Shown here piece after piece: positions 26,058 through 34,304 of a stretch of 64,000 nucleotides of DNA. The notes below the pieces were generated by a model that was not told the DNA's origin, ran no database searches, and saw only the letters and a list, made by a program, of their open reading frames with translations. The position numbers and the translations under genes were made by a program. Source of the DNA: an uncultured Rhodospirillales bacterium (GTDB taxonomy: Bacteria > Pseudomonadota > Alphaproteobacteria > ATCC43930 > CGMCC-115725); assembly GCA_903828515.1 (NCBI GenBank), contig CAIKMD010000007.1, positions 620,001 through 684,000 of the forward strand, read 5' to 3'. How positions within the stretch are numbered: position 1 is the stretch's first letter; every line of letters begins with the position of its first letter.

Positions 26058-26246
26058 ATGACCCAGGAAAAGATTGAAAAGGCGATGCAGAGTCACGCGG
26101 ATGCTCCTTCGACTGTGGAAGCGGGGCGGGAGCGCATACGCGGGATCCGGCGGGCGCAGGAAATCGTCGCGCGCCACAGCCGCAAAGATAGCGACCCCGT
26201 CGCAGACTTGATCGCCGAGCGCCGCAAGGAAGCCGAGCGCGAGTAA
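26058..26246 (+). CDS. Small charged hypothetical protein (antitoxin-like in size)
   Basis: 62 residues, strongly helical and charged, ending DPVADLIAERRKEAERE. The size and the basic/acidic helical C-terminus recall antitoxins of type II modules, but no toxin gene is adjacent and I recognise no family. A short CCGAGA/TCTCGG hairpin lies just upstream (26018-26035). Confidence 0.45.
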   Translation: MTQEKIEKAMQSHADAPSTVEAGRERIRGIRRAQEIVARHSRKDSDPVADLIAERRKEAERE

Positions 26247-26265
26247 TGCGCCGGCCGTAAGCGGC

Positions 26266-27066
26266 CTACCGCGCCGTCTTCCCCGCAAACAACCCGTGCT
26301 TCGTCAGAAACTCGATCATGAAGCGATCGAACAGCCACGGCTGTTCCATGTAGCAGGCATGGCCGGCGCCGGGCAGGACCTTGAGCTCGCAGTCGCGAAT
26401 ACGTTTTTGCAGCGCGAAGGCGGTCGGGTGCGCGCCGTCCTCGGTGCCGGTGAGGATCGTGGTCGGGCAGGCGATGCGCTCGAAATGGTCGGGCTTTTCG
26501 GGTTTCTGCAGCGCCTCGAACTGAAGGCAAATGGTGTCGACGTCGGCGGTGTTGTTGCGCTCGCCGAACAGCTCGGCGAAGTAATGCGCCATCGGCGTCG
26601 CGCGAAAGGCGGGGCTTAGGTCTTCGAACGTATAGGCCCAGCGATGGGTGACGCCGTTCTGGCGATAGGAATCGATGCGGCGCTGCGCGAAGTCGCGGTT
26701 GGGGGAATAGCCGGTGCCCGAGAGGATCAGCGCGGCGGTCCGGGCCGTTTGGTAATGCGCCATGTGTGGCAGAATGATCGAGCCGACCGAGCAGCCGACG
26801 AGGATCGCGCGCTCGCCCGGATAGGCGTCGTCGATCGCTTCCCAGCACGCCTGCGCCATGTCGGCGACGGTGAGGCCCGGTGTCGCCTTGGGCGAGCGGC
26901 CATAGCCCGGAATGTCGATCGCGATGCAGCGATACCAGGTCGAGAAATGCGCCATCTGAAAGAGCCAGCACGATTGATCCATCGGGTTCGGATGCACGAA
27001 GGCCATGACCGGCCCGCTGCGGCCCATGCGTTCGTAATAGAGCGGTCCCTCGATGTGTTGGGCCAT
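26266..27066 (-). CDS. Alpha/beta hydrolase
   Basis: 266 residues. The nucleophile elbow is GCSVGS near residue 97, the acid is in LTGTEDGAHPTA and the base His is in GAGHACYMEQP. The oxyanion region is FVHPNPMDQSCW. The ATG at 27066 follows AAGGAAGGACG; the longer frame to 27165 runs back through the palindromic element and is not used. It is of the general esterase/lactonase/MhpC type with unknown substrate. Confidence 0.85.
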   Translation of the reverse strand: MAQHIEGPLYYERMGRSGPVMAFVHPNPMDQSCWLFQMAHFSTWYRCIAIDIPGYGRSPKATPGLTVADMAQACWEAIDDAYPGERAILVGCSVGSIILPHMAHYQTARTAALILSGTGYSPNRDFAQRRIDSYRQNGVTHRWAYTFEDLSPAFRATPMAHYFAELFGERNNTADVDTICLQFEALQKPEKPDHFERIACPTTILTGTEDGAHPTAFALQKRIRDCELKVLPGAGHACYMEQPWLFDRFMIEFLTKHGLFAGKTAR

Positions 27067-27084
27067 CACGTCCTTCCTTAAGCC

Positions 27085-27168
27085 GTCATCGCCGGACTTG
27101 TTCCGGCGATCCACGTCTTGCTGCGAATGGTTCAAGTCGTGGATGACCGTGACGAGCACGGTCATGAC
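27085..27168. repeat. Cloverleaf-like palindromic element of 84 bp
   Basis: Four inverted repeats tile this stretch without a gap. GTCAT (27085-27089) pairs with ATGAC (27164-27168). Inside are CGCCGGA/TCCGGCG (27090-27108), ATCCACGTCTTG/CAAGTCGTGGAT (27109-27144, one mismatch) and GACCGTG/CACGGTC (27145-27163). The first hairpin plus ATCCACG resembles dispersed palindromes that I remember from alphaproteobacterial genomes. It lies between two minus-strand genes. Confidence 0.7.
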
Positions 27169-27183
27169 GAACTAAAAAACATA

Positions 27184-28320
27184 TCAGCTCGCCGGCCATA
27201 TCTCGCCGGCGATGTCGACGACGTGGCGCAGTTTCGCCCATTGCTCGGCTTCGGTGAGGATGTTGCCGCCGGTGTGGCTGGCGAAGCCGCATTGCGCGCT
27301 CAGACAAATCTGATCGAGCGGCATGTATTTCGTCGCTTCCTCGATGCGGCGCTTGATCTGGTCTTTCGGTTCGAGGGCGCCGAATTTCGAGGTGATGACG
27401 CCGAGCACGATCCGGAGCTTGCCCTTCGGCACGAAGCGCAGCGGCGCGAAATCGCCCGAGCGCGCGTCGTCGTATTCGAGGAAGAACCCGTCGACCTTCA
27501 AGGCGTTGAACATCGCCTCGGCGACCGGCTCGTAACCGCCTTCGGCAAAGCCCCGGCTCAAGGAATTACCGCGGCAGAGATGCACGGTGATCTTCATGTC
27601 GGCCGGCCGGTCGGCGATCGCCGCGTTGATGATCCGCGCATAGAGCAAGGGTAACTGGTTCGGGTCTTCGCCCATCGTCGTGACGCGTTCGCGCTGCTTC
27701 AGGTCGCAGAGATAGGCGAGGTTGGTATCGTCGAGCTGAACATAGCGGCAACCGGCGGCGGCGAGGTCCATGATCTCGGCACGCCAGACGGCGGTCACGT
27801 CGGCGAAGAATTTTTCCATGTCGGGATAGGCGGCCTGATCGACGCCGCCGCGCCCGCCGCGAAAATGCAGCATGCTGGGCGAGGGGATGGTGACCTTCGG
27901 CGTGCGCGTGGTCAGGCTCTTGAGGAACTGGAACGATTTGCGCTGGATGCCGCCGGGCCAGGCGAGCGTCGTGGTGACGCGCGGCGTATTGGGTTGCCAG
28001 TTTTTCACGACGGCGCCCAGCTTGTCGTCGGCGGTGGGCTGCGATCCCTGTTCGGACATGGCGACGCCGGGAATGGCTTTCAGGAAATCGCCCGACCACG
28101 ATTGGCGGCGGAAATCGCCGTCGGTGATCGATTGCAGCCCGGCTTCTTCCTGGCCTTTGACGGCGGCGCGGATCAGCCGGTCTTCGACCGCCGTGAGATC
28201 GGCCGCGCTGATCTCGCCTTTGGCTTGTCGGTCGCGCGCGGTCTTCAATTCGGGCGGACGCAGCAGGCTGCCGACCTGATCGGCGCGGAACGGAGCGTGG
28301 TCTTGCATGGGGATCGCCAT
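27184..28320 (-). CDS. Cobalamin-independent methionine synthase (MetE C-terminal)-like methyltransferase
   Basis: 378 residues, equal to the catalytic half of MetE without the N-terminal barrel. Zinc-ligand regions are VHLCRGN near residue 248 (His and Cys) and LSAQCGFAS near 340 (Cys). LDDTNLAYLCD is another core block. Such short MetE relatives transfer methyl groups to a thiol from folate or other donors, and many are not true methionine synthases. No folate-cycle gene is adjacent. The ATG at 28320 is used; an ATG four codons later is possible. No good Shine-Dalgarno site is seen. Confidence 0.8.
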   Translation of the reverse strand: MAIPMQDHAPFRADQVGSLLRPPELKTARDRQAKGEISAADLTAVEDRLIRAAVKGQEEAGLQSITDGDFRRQSWSGDFLKAIPGVAMSEQGSQPTADDKLGAVVKNWQPNTPRVTTTLAWPGGIQRKSFQFLKSLTTRTPKVTIPSPSMLHFRGGRGGVDQAAYPDMEKFFADVTAVWRAEIMDLAAAGCRYVQLDDTNLAYLCDLKQRERVTTMGEDPNQLPLLYARIINAAIADRPADMKITVHLCRGNSLSRGFAEGGYEPVAEAMFNALKVDGFFLEYDDARSGDFAPLRFVPKGKLRIVLGVITSKFGALEPKDQIKRRIEEATKYMPLDQICLSAQCGFASHTGGNILTEAEQWAKLRHVVDIAGEIWPAS

Positions 28321-28323
28321 TGC

Positions 28324-28365
28324 TGAGGGAGGAGGGAAAGCGCGTGTCGCGCCTATCCTCCCTCA
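28324..28365. repeat. Composite inverted repeat just upstream of the MetE-like gene
   Basis: TGAGGGAGGA (28324-28333) pairs exactly with TCCTCCCTCA (28356-28365), and an inner GCGCG/CGCGC hairpin (28340-28352) sits in the loop. There is no U-tract. On the transcript of the MetE-like gene it lies immediately before the start, so it may act as a leader structure or mark the end of the smc transcript. Confidence 0.6.
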
Positions 28366-28411
28366 CCCGAGGGCGGTTTCGCAATGAGGCTCTTGCCCAC
28401 TGAAAGTGGGG

Positions 28412-31400
28412 CTAACCGGCCTTGCGCAAGAGCTCGATGTTTTGCAGATCGACCGAGACGAGCTGCGAGATGCCCTGTTCGGCCATGGTGACGCCGAAGA
28501 GGCGATGCACCCGCGACATGGTCAGGCGGTGATGGGTGATGATGAGGAAGCGCGTCTGCGCGGTCTCGGCGATTTCCTCGACCAGCCGGCAGAAGCGATC
28601 GACGTTGGCGTCGTCCAGCGGCGCGTCCACCTCGTCCAGCACGCAGATCGGTGCGGGGTTGGTGAGGAACACGGCGAAGATCAGCGCCAGCGCGGTCAGC
28701 GCCTGCTCGCCGCCCGACAGCAGCGTCAGGTTCTGCATCTTCTTGCCCGGCGGGCTGGCGAGAACCTCGAGCCCGGCTTCGAGCGGATCGCGCAGATGGG
28801 ACATCTCGCCGTCGACGCCCTCGGCGCCTTCTTCCGCCGCGGCGGCGCCGAAATCGAGCTTCAGATAGGCCTTGCCGCCACCGAAGAGCCGGGTGAAAAG
28901 GCTGGTGAAATGCTCGTTCACCTGGGTGAACGCGGCGAGCAGGCGCTCGCGGCCTTCGCGATTGAGAGCGGAAATGCCCTGGCGCAATTTGGCGATCGCA
29001 CCGGTCAGGTCTTCGCGCTCGTGGACGAGGCCGGCGAGGCGTTCCTCGATCTCGGCCGCTTCGCTTTCGGCGACGAGATTGACCGGACCCATGTTGTCGC
29101 GTTCGCGCACCAGCCGGTCGAGGCGGGTTTGCGCGTCGTCGATCGGCGGCAGTTCTTCGCTCGCCTCGATCTCGACCGTGGCGAGGATCGCATCCGGCGC
29201 GCAATCGAGCCGTTCGGTGATGAGTTGGGTCAGCGCGGTTTGCGCCTCTTGTGCCTGATCGCGGCTGCCCTCGCAGCGCACGCGTTCTTCGCGGGCGAGC
29301 CCGAGCGCGGCATCGGCCGCCTTTGATTCTTTTTCGGCCTCGGTCAGCAGCGTCTCGCCTTGCGCGAGCGCGTCGCCGGCGTGATTGCGGCGCGCGGTCG
29401 AGCCGGCGATGGTCTCGGCCAAACGCTCGCGCTGCTCGGCGATTTCGGCCGGACGGCGCTGCAGGTCGGCGATCTCGCGTTCGAGGTCTTCGCGTCGCGT
29501 CGCCAGCATCGCGCATTGGCGTTGCGCGGCTTCTTCGCGGCCGTGCCACGAGGCCAGTTCGTTGTCGATCGCGCCGATGCGTTCGCGCCTTGATCGTGCC
29601 TCGCGCACCAGCCGGTCGTGCTCGCCCTGATGCTGCAGCAATTCGCCACGCCGTTCGGCCAAGGCGTTGCGCGATTGCGCGGCCTGTTCGCGGCCGAGCG
29701 CCGGATCGGGCAGAATTTCCTGCGCGCGGGCGGCGAGCGCGTCGGCGGCGCGGGTTTCCTCGATGTCGCGCGCCAGTCGCTCGGCGGCTTCGGTCAGCGC
29801 GGTGAGGCGCGAGGCGATGCCGGCGGCTTCGCGCGCGAGGGCGGCTTCCTTGTCGCGGGCTTGCGCCAACGCACCCAAAGCTTCGTGGGCGGCTTCGCGT
29901 GCGGCGCGTTCCTCGTCGCTCGCGTGGCGCGATGAGGCTTGCGCCGCTTCGAGCGTGGCGGCGGTGTTCTGGAACTCGCTTTCGGCGGCCGGCAGCAAGG
30001 CTTCGATCTCGCTGACCCGGTTGCGCTGGCGCAGGCGTTGCGCGGCAGCGGTCGGGGTGCCGGCGGCGCGGCGGAAGCCGTCCCAACGCCACAGACCGCC
30101 ATCGCGGCTGACCAGACGCTGGCCGGGTTTCAATTCGCTTTGCAGCCGGTCGCCTTCGTCGCGATCGGCGACGACGCCGATCTGCGCCAGACGCCGCGCC
30201 AAGGCGACGGGACCTTCGACATGCGCCGCCAAAGGCGCGGCGCCCTCGGGCAAGGTCTGGTTCACGTCGTAATCGGGCAGTTCGAGCCAATGGGTCGGCG
30301 CGGTCGCATCGAGCGGCGCGGTGAGGTCTTCGCCCAAGGCGGCGCCCAACGCGGCTTCGAAGCCGCTTTCGACCCGCACGGTGTCGAGCACCGGCGCGTA
30401 ACGCTTGTCGACCATCGCGGCGAGAAGTTCGGTGAGGGCGACGCGCTCGGCGGTCAGCTTGGCGCGTTCGGCCTCGGCCTGTTCCTTCGGCGCGCGCGCG
30501 GCGCGCTCTTCCTCTTGCGCCTGGCGCAAGGCGGTTTCGGCGGTCTCGGCGGCTTGACGCGTGCGCGCCACGGCTTCGTCAGCCTCGCGTGCGGCCTCGG
30601 CGACTTCGGCGGCGATCTCGGCCGCGACTTTTTCCGCTTCGAGCGCGGCCATGTCGCGGGCGATTTCCTGTTCGCGCTCGCCGAGGCGGGCAAGCCGCGT
30701 CGCCGCTTCGTCGCGCTGGCGCAGCAACGAGGCGCGCTCGGCTTCTTCCGCGGCGATGCGCTGGGTCAGTTGGGTGAGTTCGCTTTCGCGCGTCGCGACG
30801 TCGGCGGAAACCGCGTTGAGCGCGGCCTCGGCTTCTTGGCGCGCGGCGCCTTCCTGCGTCTGCGCTTCGGCCAGCACGGCGCGTTCGTCTTCGAGCCGCG
30901 CCAGTGCCTCGCGCGCATCGGCGGCGAGGGATTCCTCGCGCACGATATCGGCGGCGACCTGCTGCAGGCGCGCGTCGGCGTTGGCCAATTGCGCGGCGAT
31001 GCGGCGTTCTTCGTCTTCGAGCGTCTGGCGCGCGATGACGAGGCGTTGCAGCTCGGCGGCGGACGATGCCTCGGACTGGCGCAGGCCCGGCAATTCGCCG
31101 GCAGTGGTTTCGCGCTTACGATCGGCGGCGAGCGAGATCTGAGTCTTGTCAGCGACGTCGAGTTCCGCCGCGCGCAGCCGCGCCGACGCGGCCTCGAGTT
31201 CGGCCATCGCGCGTTGCCAGCGCAGATGCAGCACCACGGCTTCGGCGCGACGGATGTGTTCGCTCAGGCGGCGATAGCGCAGAGCTTGCTTGGCCTGTTT
31301 ACGCAGGCCTTCGAGCTGGGTTTCGAGCGCGCGCAGCACGTCGTCGAGGCGCGTCAGGTTGAGTTCGGCGGCCTTTAACCGCAGCTCGGCCTCGTGCCGG

Positions 31401-31927
31401 CGTGAATGAAGCCCGGTGATGCCCGAGGCTTCCTCGAGCAGCATGCGGCGTTCGCTGGGCTTCGCCGCGATGATCGCGCCGACCCGGCCCTGGCTGACCA
31501 GGGCGGCGGAATGCGCGCCGGTGGCGGCGTCGGCGAACAGCAATTGCACGTCGCGGGCGCGGACTTCGCGGCCGTTCACCCGGTAGTCGGAGCCCGAACC
31601 GCGCTCGATGCGACGGACGATCTCGATCTCGGGCAGTTCGTCATAAGGTTTCGGCGCGTCGAGATTGGGGTTCTCGAGCGAGAGGGTCACCTCGGCGAGA
31701 TTGCGCGCGGGGCGCGTGCCGGTGCCGCCGAAGATGACGTCGTCCATCTCGCCGCCGCGCATGCGCTTGGCCGAGTTCTCGCCCATCGCCCAACGCAATG
31801 CCTCGACGAGGTTGGACTTGCCGCAGCCGTTCGGCCCGACGATGCCGGTCATCCCAGGCTCGATGATGAGCTCGGTCGGATCGACGAACGACTTGAAGCC
31901 GCTCAGCTTGAGTTTGGCGAATTGCAC
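28412..31927 (-). CDS. smc: Chromosome segregation protein SMC
   Basis: 1171 residues. The Walker A is IVGPNGCGKSNLVEALRW near residue 30. Long coiled coils (about 170-500 and 650-1000) flank a hinge near 500-620. The ABC signature LLSGGEQALTALAL lies near 1070 and Walker B is VLDEVDAPLDDANV. It is the condensin ATPase core working with ScpA/ScpB. The start is a GTG at 31927. It is downstream of a dsbA-like gene, the usual alphaproteobacterial order. Confidence 0.96.
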   Translation of the reverse strand: MQFAKLKLSGFKSFVDPTELIIEPGMTGIVGPNGCGKSNLVEALRWAMGENSAKRMRGGEMDDVIFGGTGTRPARNLAEVTLSLENPNLDAPKPYDELPEIEIVRRIERGSGSDYRVNGREVRARDVQLLFADAATGAHSAALVSQGRVGAIIAAKPSERRMLLEEASGITGLHSRRHEAELRLKAAELNLTRLDDVLRALETQLEGLRKQAKQALRYRRLSEHIRRAEAVVLHLRWQRAMAELEAASARLRAAELDVADKTQISLAADRKRETTAGELPGLRQSEASSAAELQRLVIARQTLEDEERRIAAQLANADARLQQVAADIVREESLAADAREALARLEDERAVLAEAQTQEGAARQEAEAALNAVSADVATRESELTQLTQRIAAEEAERASLLRQRDEAATRLARLGEREQEIARDMAALEAEKVAAEIAAEVAEAAREADEAVARTRQAAETAETALRQAQEEERAARAPKEQAEAERAKLTAERVALTELLAAMVDKRYAPVLDTVRVESGFEAALGAALGEDLTAPLDATAPTHWLELPDYDVNQTLPEGAAPLAAHVEGPVALARRLAQIGVVADRDEGDRLQSELKPGQRLVSRDGGLWRWDGFRRAAGTPTAAAQRLRQRNRVSEIEALLPAAESEFQNTAATLEAAQASSRHASDEERAAREAAHEALGALAQARDKEAALAREAAGIASRLTALTEAAERLARDIEETRAADALAARAQEILPDPALGREQAAQSRNALAERRGELLQHQGEHDRLVREARSRRERIGAIDNELASWHGREEAAQRQCAMLATRREDLEREIADLQRRPAEIAEQRERLAETIAGSTARRNHAGDALAQGETLLTEAEKESKAADAALGLAREERVRCEGSRDQAQEAQTALTQLITERLDCAPDAILATVEIEASEELPPIDDAQTRLDRLVRERDNMGPVNLVAESEAAEIEERLAGLVHEREDLTGAIAKLRQGISALNREGRERLLAAFTQVNEHFTSLFTRLFGGGKAYLKLDFGAAAAEEGAEGVDGEMSHLRDPLEAGLEVLASPPGKKMQNLTLLSGGEQALTALALIFAVFLTNPAPICVLDEVDAPLDDANVDRFCRLVEEIAETAQTRFLIITHHRLTMSRVHRLFGVTMAEQGISQLVSVDLQNIELLRKAG

Positions 31928-31945
31928 GGTCTGACGATCCGATAC

Positions 31946-32590
31946 TTACTGTGCTTGCGCGGTCCGTATCGTGGGCGCGATCGAAGCGCTGGCGCTCTCA
32001 AGCGCTTTGACGAAATCCGGGTACGGCAGGGCGCCGACGAGTTTCTTGCCGTTGATGAAGAAGGTCGGCGTCGAATCGACGCCGTATTTCTGCTGCGCTT
32101 CGTATTCGGCGCCGACGATCGCCTTCGAGGTCGCGTCGTCGTTGACGCATTTGTCGAACTGGTCATCGCCGATGCCGCCCAGACGCGCGATCTTGCGCAA
32201 GGCTTCGGTCGGGTCGGGCTGAACGCCCCAGATCAGTTGCTGCTTGAACAGCGTCTCGACGAAGGCGGGATAACGCTCGGGCGGACCGCAGCGCGCGACC
32301 ATCGCGGCTTTGAGCGCGTTCTTGTCGAGGGGATAGTCGCGATAGACCAGCTTCGCCTTGCCGGTGTCGATCCATTCCGCCTTCAGCTTGGGGAAGCTCT
32401 CTTGCGAGAACTCGGCGCAATGCGGGCAGGTCAGCGAGAAGAATTCGAAGATCGTGATCTTTGCGTCGGCTTTGCCGAGGACGCGATCGTCGGGCGTGAG
32501 CTGGGGCACGTCGGCCGCGCGCGCCGGGGCGCCTGCGAGCAGCGTTCCCAGCAGCACGAAAGCCGCCAGCGCCAACCAAATCTTACGCAT
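31946..32590 (-). CDS. DsbA-family thiol:disulfide oxidoreductase
   Basis: 214 residues with a signal peptide (MRKIWLALAAFVLLGTLLAG, cleavage near ARA-AD) and a thioredoxin fold with active site FSLTCPHCAEFSQ (CPHC, as in E. coli DsbA). The cis-Pro loop is GVDSTPTFFINGKKL. The ATG at 32590 is chosen over the longer frame because GGAGG stands before it. It should form disulfides in periplasmic proteins. It lies 18 bases upstream of smc. Confidence 0.9.
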   Translation of the reverse strand: MRKIWLALAAFVLLGTLLAGAPARAADVPQLTPDDRVLGKADAKITIFEFFSLTCPHCAEFSQESFPKLKAEWIDTGKAKLVYRDYPLDKNALKAAMVARCGPPERYPAFVETLFKQQLIWGVQPDPTEALRKIARLGGIGDDQFDKCVNDDATSKAIVGAEYEAQQKYGVDSTPTFFINGKKLVGALPYPDFVKALESASASIAPTIRTAQAQ

Positions 32591-32642
32591 CGAAATCCTC
32601 CGAACCACTAGATGTTGATGCTAGGGCCAGTTTCCACCTGTT

Positions 32643-33146
32643 TCAACCCCGCCGCGTTCCAACCACGGCAGCGCCGAGTCGCTGCAATGCGTCACGCAAG
32701 GCGGGATCGGCGATGCTGGCGAGCTTCTGATCGAGTGTGCGGTTTTCCTCGGGCGTCAGCGGGCGAGGCTTGGTGACTTTCGGCGGCGAGGCGAGCGGCG
32801 GGCCCTGCACCAGCACGATGCGCGCGATCGCCTGATAGCCGAAGAAACCGTTGATGCGCTCGATGATGACCGGCTCGAGATGCTGCGCCTCGATCGCGAA
32901 GGCTGATGAGACGCGCAGGCGCAGCGTGCCCTGGCGCCGCTCGCCGCGCGAGAAGACCAGACGCTCGGGCGAAATCTCGGCCGCGAGTTCGGCGCCGACG
33001 ACGGTTTCCCATTGCGTGACCATCTGCGCTTCGCCGAAGCCGCGCTTGCCCAGCGCCGCGCCGGCGATTTTCGGAACCTCGGCCGCGATGGCGCGCAAAT
33101 AGCCGCGCCGGCGCGTCGGGTCGGTCCTGCTGGTCTCGTCCGCCAT
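32643..33146 (-). CDS. DUF721 (DciA-like) protein
   Basis: 167 residues. The DUF721 core spans about residues 20-120 (VTQWETVVGAELAAEISPER, then GTLRLRVSSAFAIEAQHLEP). DciA-type DUF721 proteins load the replicative helicase in bacteria without DnaC, so a role at DnaB is likely but not shown. The ATG at 33146 is chosen because the frame upstream of it has no family similarity and runs under mutY. Divergent from mutY across 37 bases. Confidence 0.78.
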   Translation of the reverse strand: MADETSRTDPTRRRGYLRAIAAEVPKIAGAALGKRGFGEAQMVTQWETVVGAELAAEISPERLVFSRGERRQGTLRLRVSSAFAIEAQHLEPVIIERINGFFGYQAIARIVLVQGPPLASPPKVTKPRPLTPEENRTLDQKLASIADPALRDALQRLGAAVVGTRRG

Positions 33147-33183
33147 CGCGTGCAATGCTAGCGCTGCAAGCCCGATCCGTCGA

Positions 33184-34293
33184 ATGTCCCGCACAACACA
33201 AAAAGCCTCGCCAAAACCGCCCGCGCTCGCGGCAACGCTGCTGCAATGGTACGACCGCCATCGCCGCGTGCTGCCGTGGCGCGCGTTGCCGGGAAAGCGC
33301 ATGGACCCGTACCGCGTCTGGCTCAGCGAGATCATGCTGCAGCAGACGACGGTGGCGACGGTCGGTCCCTATTTCACGCGGTTTCTCGAACGCTGGCCCG
33401 ACGTGAAAGCGCTGGCGGCCGCGCCGCTCGACGACGTGCTCCATGCCTGGCAGGGGCTCGGCTATTACGCGCGGGCGCGAAATCTGCATGCCTGCGCGCG
33501 TGTCGTGGCGACCGAGCACGGCGGAAAATTTCCCGATACTGAAGAAGGCCTGCTGACGCTGCCGGGCATCGGCGCTTATACCGCGGCGGCGGTCGCCGCG
33601 ATCGCGTTCGATCGCAAGGCCGCGCCGGTCGACGGCAATATCGAGCGCGTGGTGGCGCGGCTCTTTCTCGTGCGAACGCCGTTGCCCGCCGCCAAGCCCG
33701 AATTAAGGCGTCTCGCCGCGTCATTGGTGCCCGAGACGCGCGCCGGCGATTTCGCGCAAGCGGCGATGGATCTCGGCGCCACGATCTGCACGCCGAAGAA
33801 ACCCAAATGCGTGCTCTGCCCGTGGCGCGAGGCGTGCCGCGCGCGACAAGAAGGCGTTGCCGAAACCCTGCCCGCGCGAATGCCGAAAAAGACCAAGCCG
33901 ACGCGGCGTGGCGTCGCGTTCTGGGCGGTGCGCGGCGACGGCGCTGTGCTGCTGCGCCGTCGGCCCGAGAGCGGCTTGCTCGGCGGTATGATGGAAGTGC
34001 CGTCGACCGAATGGCGCGGCGAGCCGTGGAGCGATGCCGAGGCGCGCGAGGCGGCGCCGGTCGCCGCGCGCTGGCGCGCGCTGACCGGCGTGGTGCTCCA
34101 CAGCTTCACGCATTTCGATCTCGAACTGCGCATCCTGGTGGGCAAGACCGCCGCCCGCACCGCAACAGGGAAGTGGGTTCAGCCCCAGGCGCTCGGTGGC
34201 GAAGCGTTGCCGACGGTGATGAAGAAGGTGATAGCGTTTGCCTCGGGTGCCCCGGTTGGGGCACCATCGCGCAAAGTTCGCGAAGAAGAATAA
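33184..34293 (+). CDS. mutY: A/G-specific adenine glycosylase
   Basis: 369 residues. The HhH-GPD domain has EIMLQQTTVATVGPYF, the hairpin LPGIGAYTAAAVAAIAF and the catalytic Asp in APVDGNIERV near 155. The 4Fe-4S cluster site is C-x6-C-x2-C-x5-C (CTPKKPKCVLCPWREAC). The C-terminal part is the NUDIX-like 8-oxoG recognition domain. It removes adenine mispaired with 8-oxoguanine. Confidence 0.95.
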   Translation: MSRTTQKASPKPPALAATLLQWYDRHRRVLPWRALPGKRMDPYRVWLSEIMLQQTTVATVGPYFTRFLERWPDVKALAAAPLDDVLHAWQGLGYYARARNLHACARVVATEHGGKFPDTEEGLLTLPGIGAYTAAAVAAIAFDRKAAPVDGNIERVVARLFLVRTPLPAAKPELRRLAASLVPETRAGDFAQAAMDLGATICTPKKPKCVLCPWREACRARQEGVAETLPARMPKKTKPTRRGVAFWAVRGDGAVLLRRRPESGLLGGMMEVPSTEWRGEPWSDAEAREAAPVAARWRALTGVVLHSFTHFDLELRILVGKTAARTATGKWVQPQALGGEALPTVMKKVIAFASGAPVGAPSRKVREEE

Positions 34294-34304
34294 GGGAGGC
34301 CGTC

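Noticed and set aside
28353-31378. Long frames on both strands across smc (for example minus 28353-30290 and plus 29939-31378)
   Set aside because: They are Arg/Ala-rich shadows of the coiled-coil coding sequence of smc, without family motifs.
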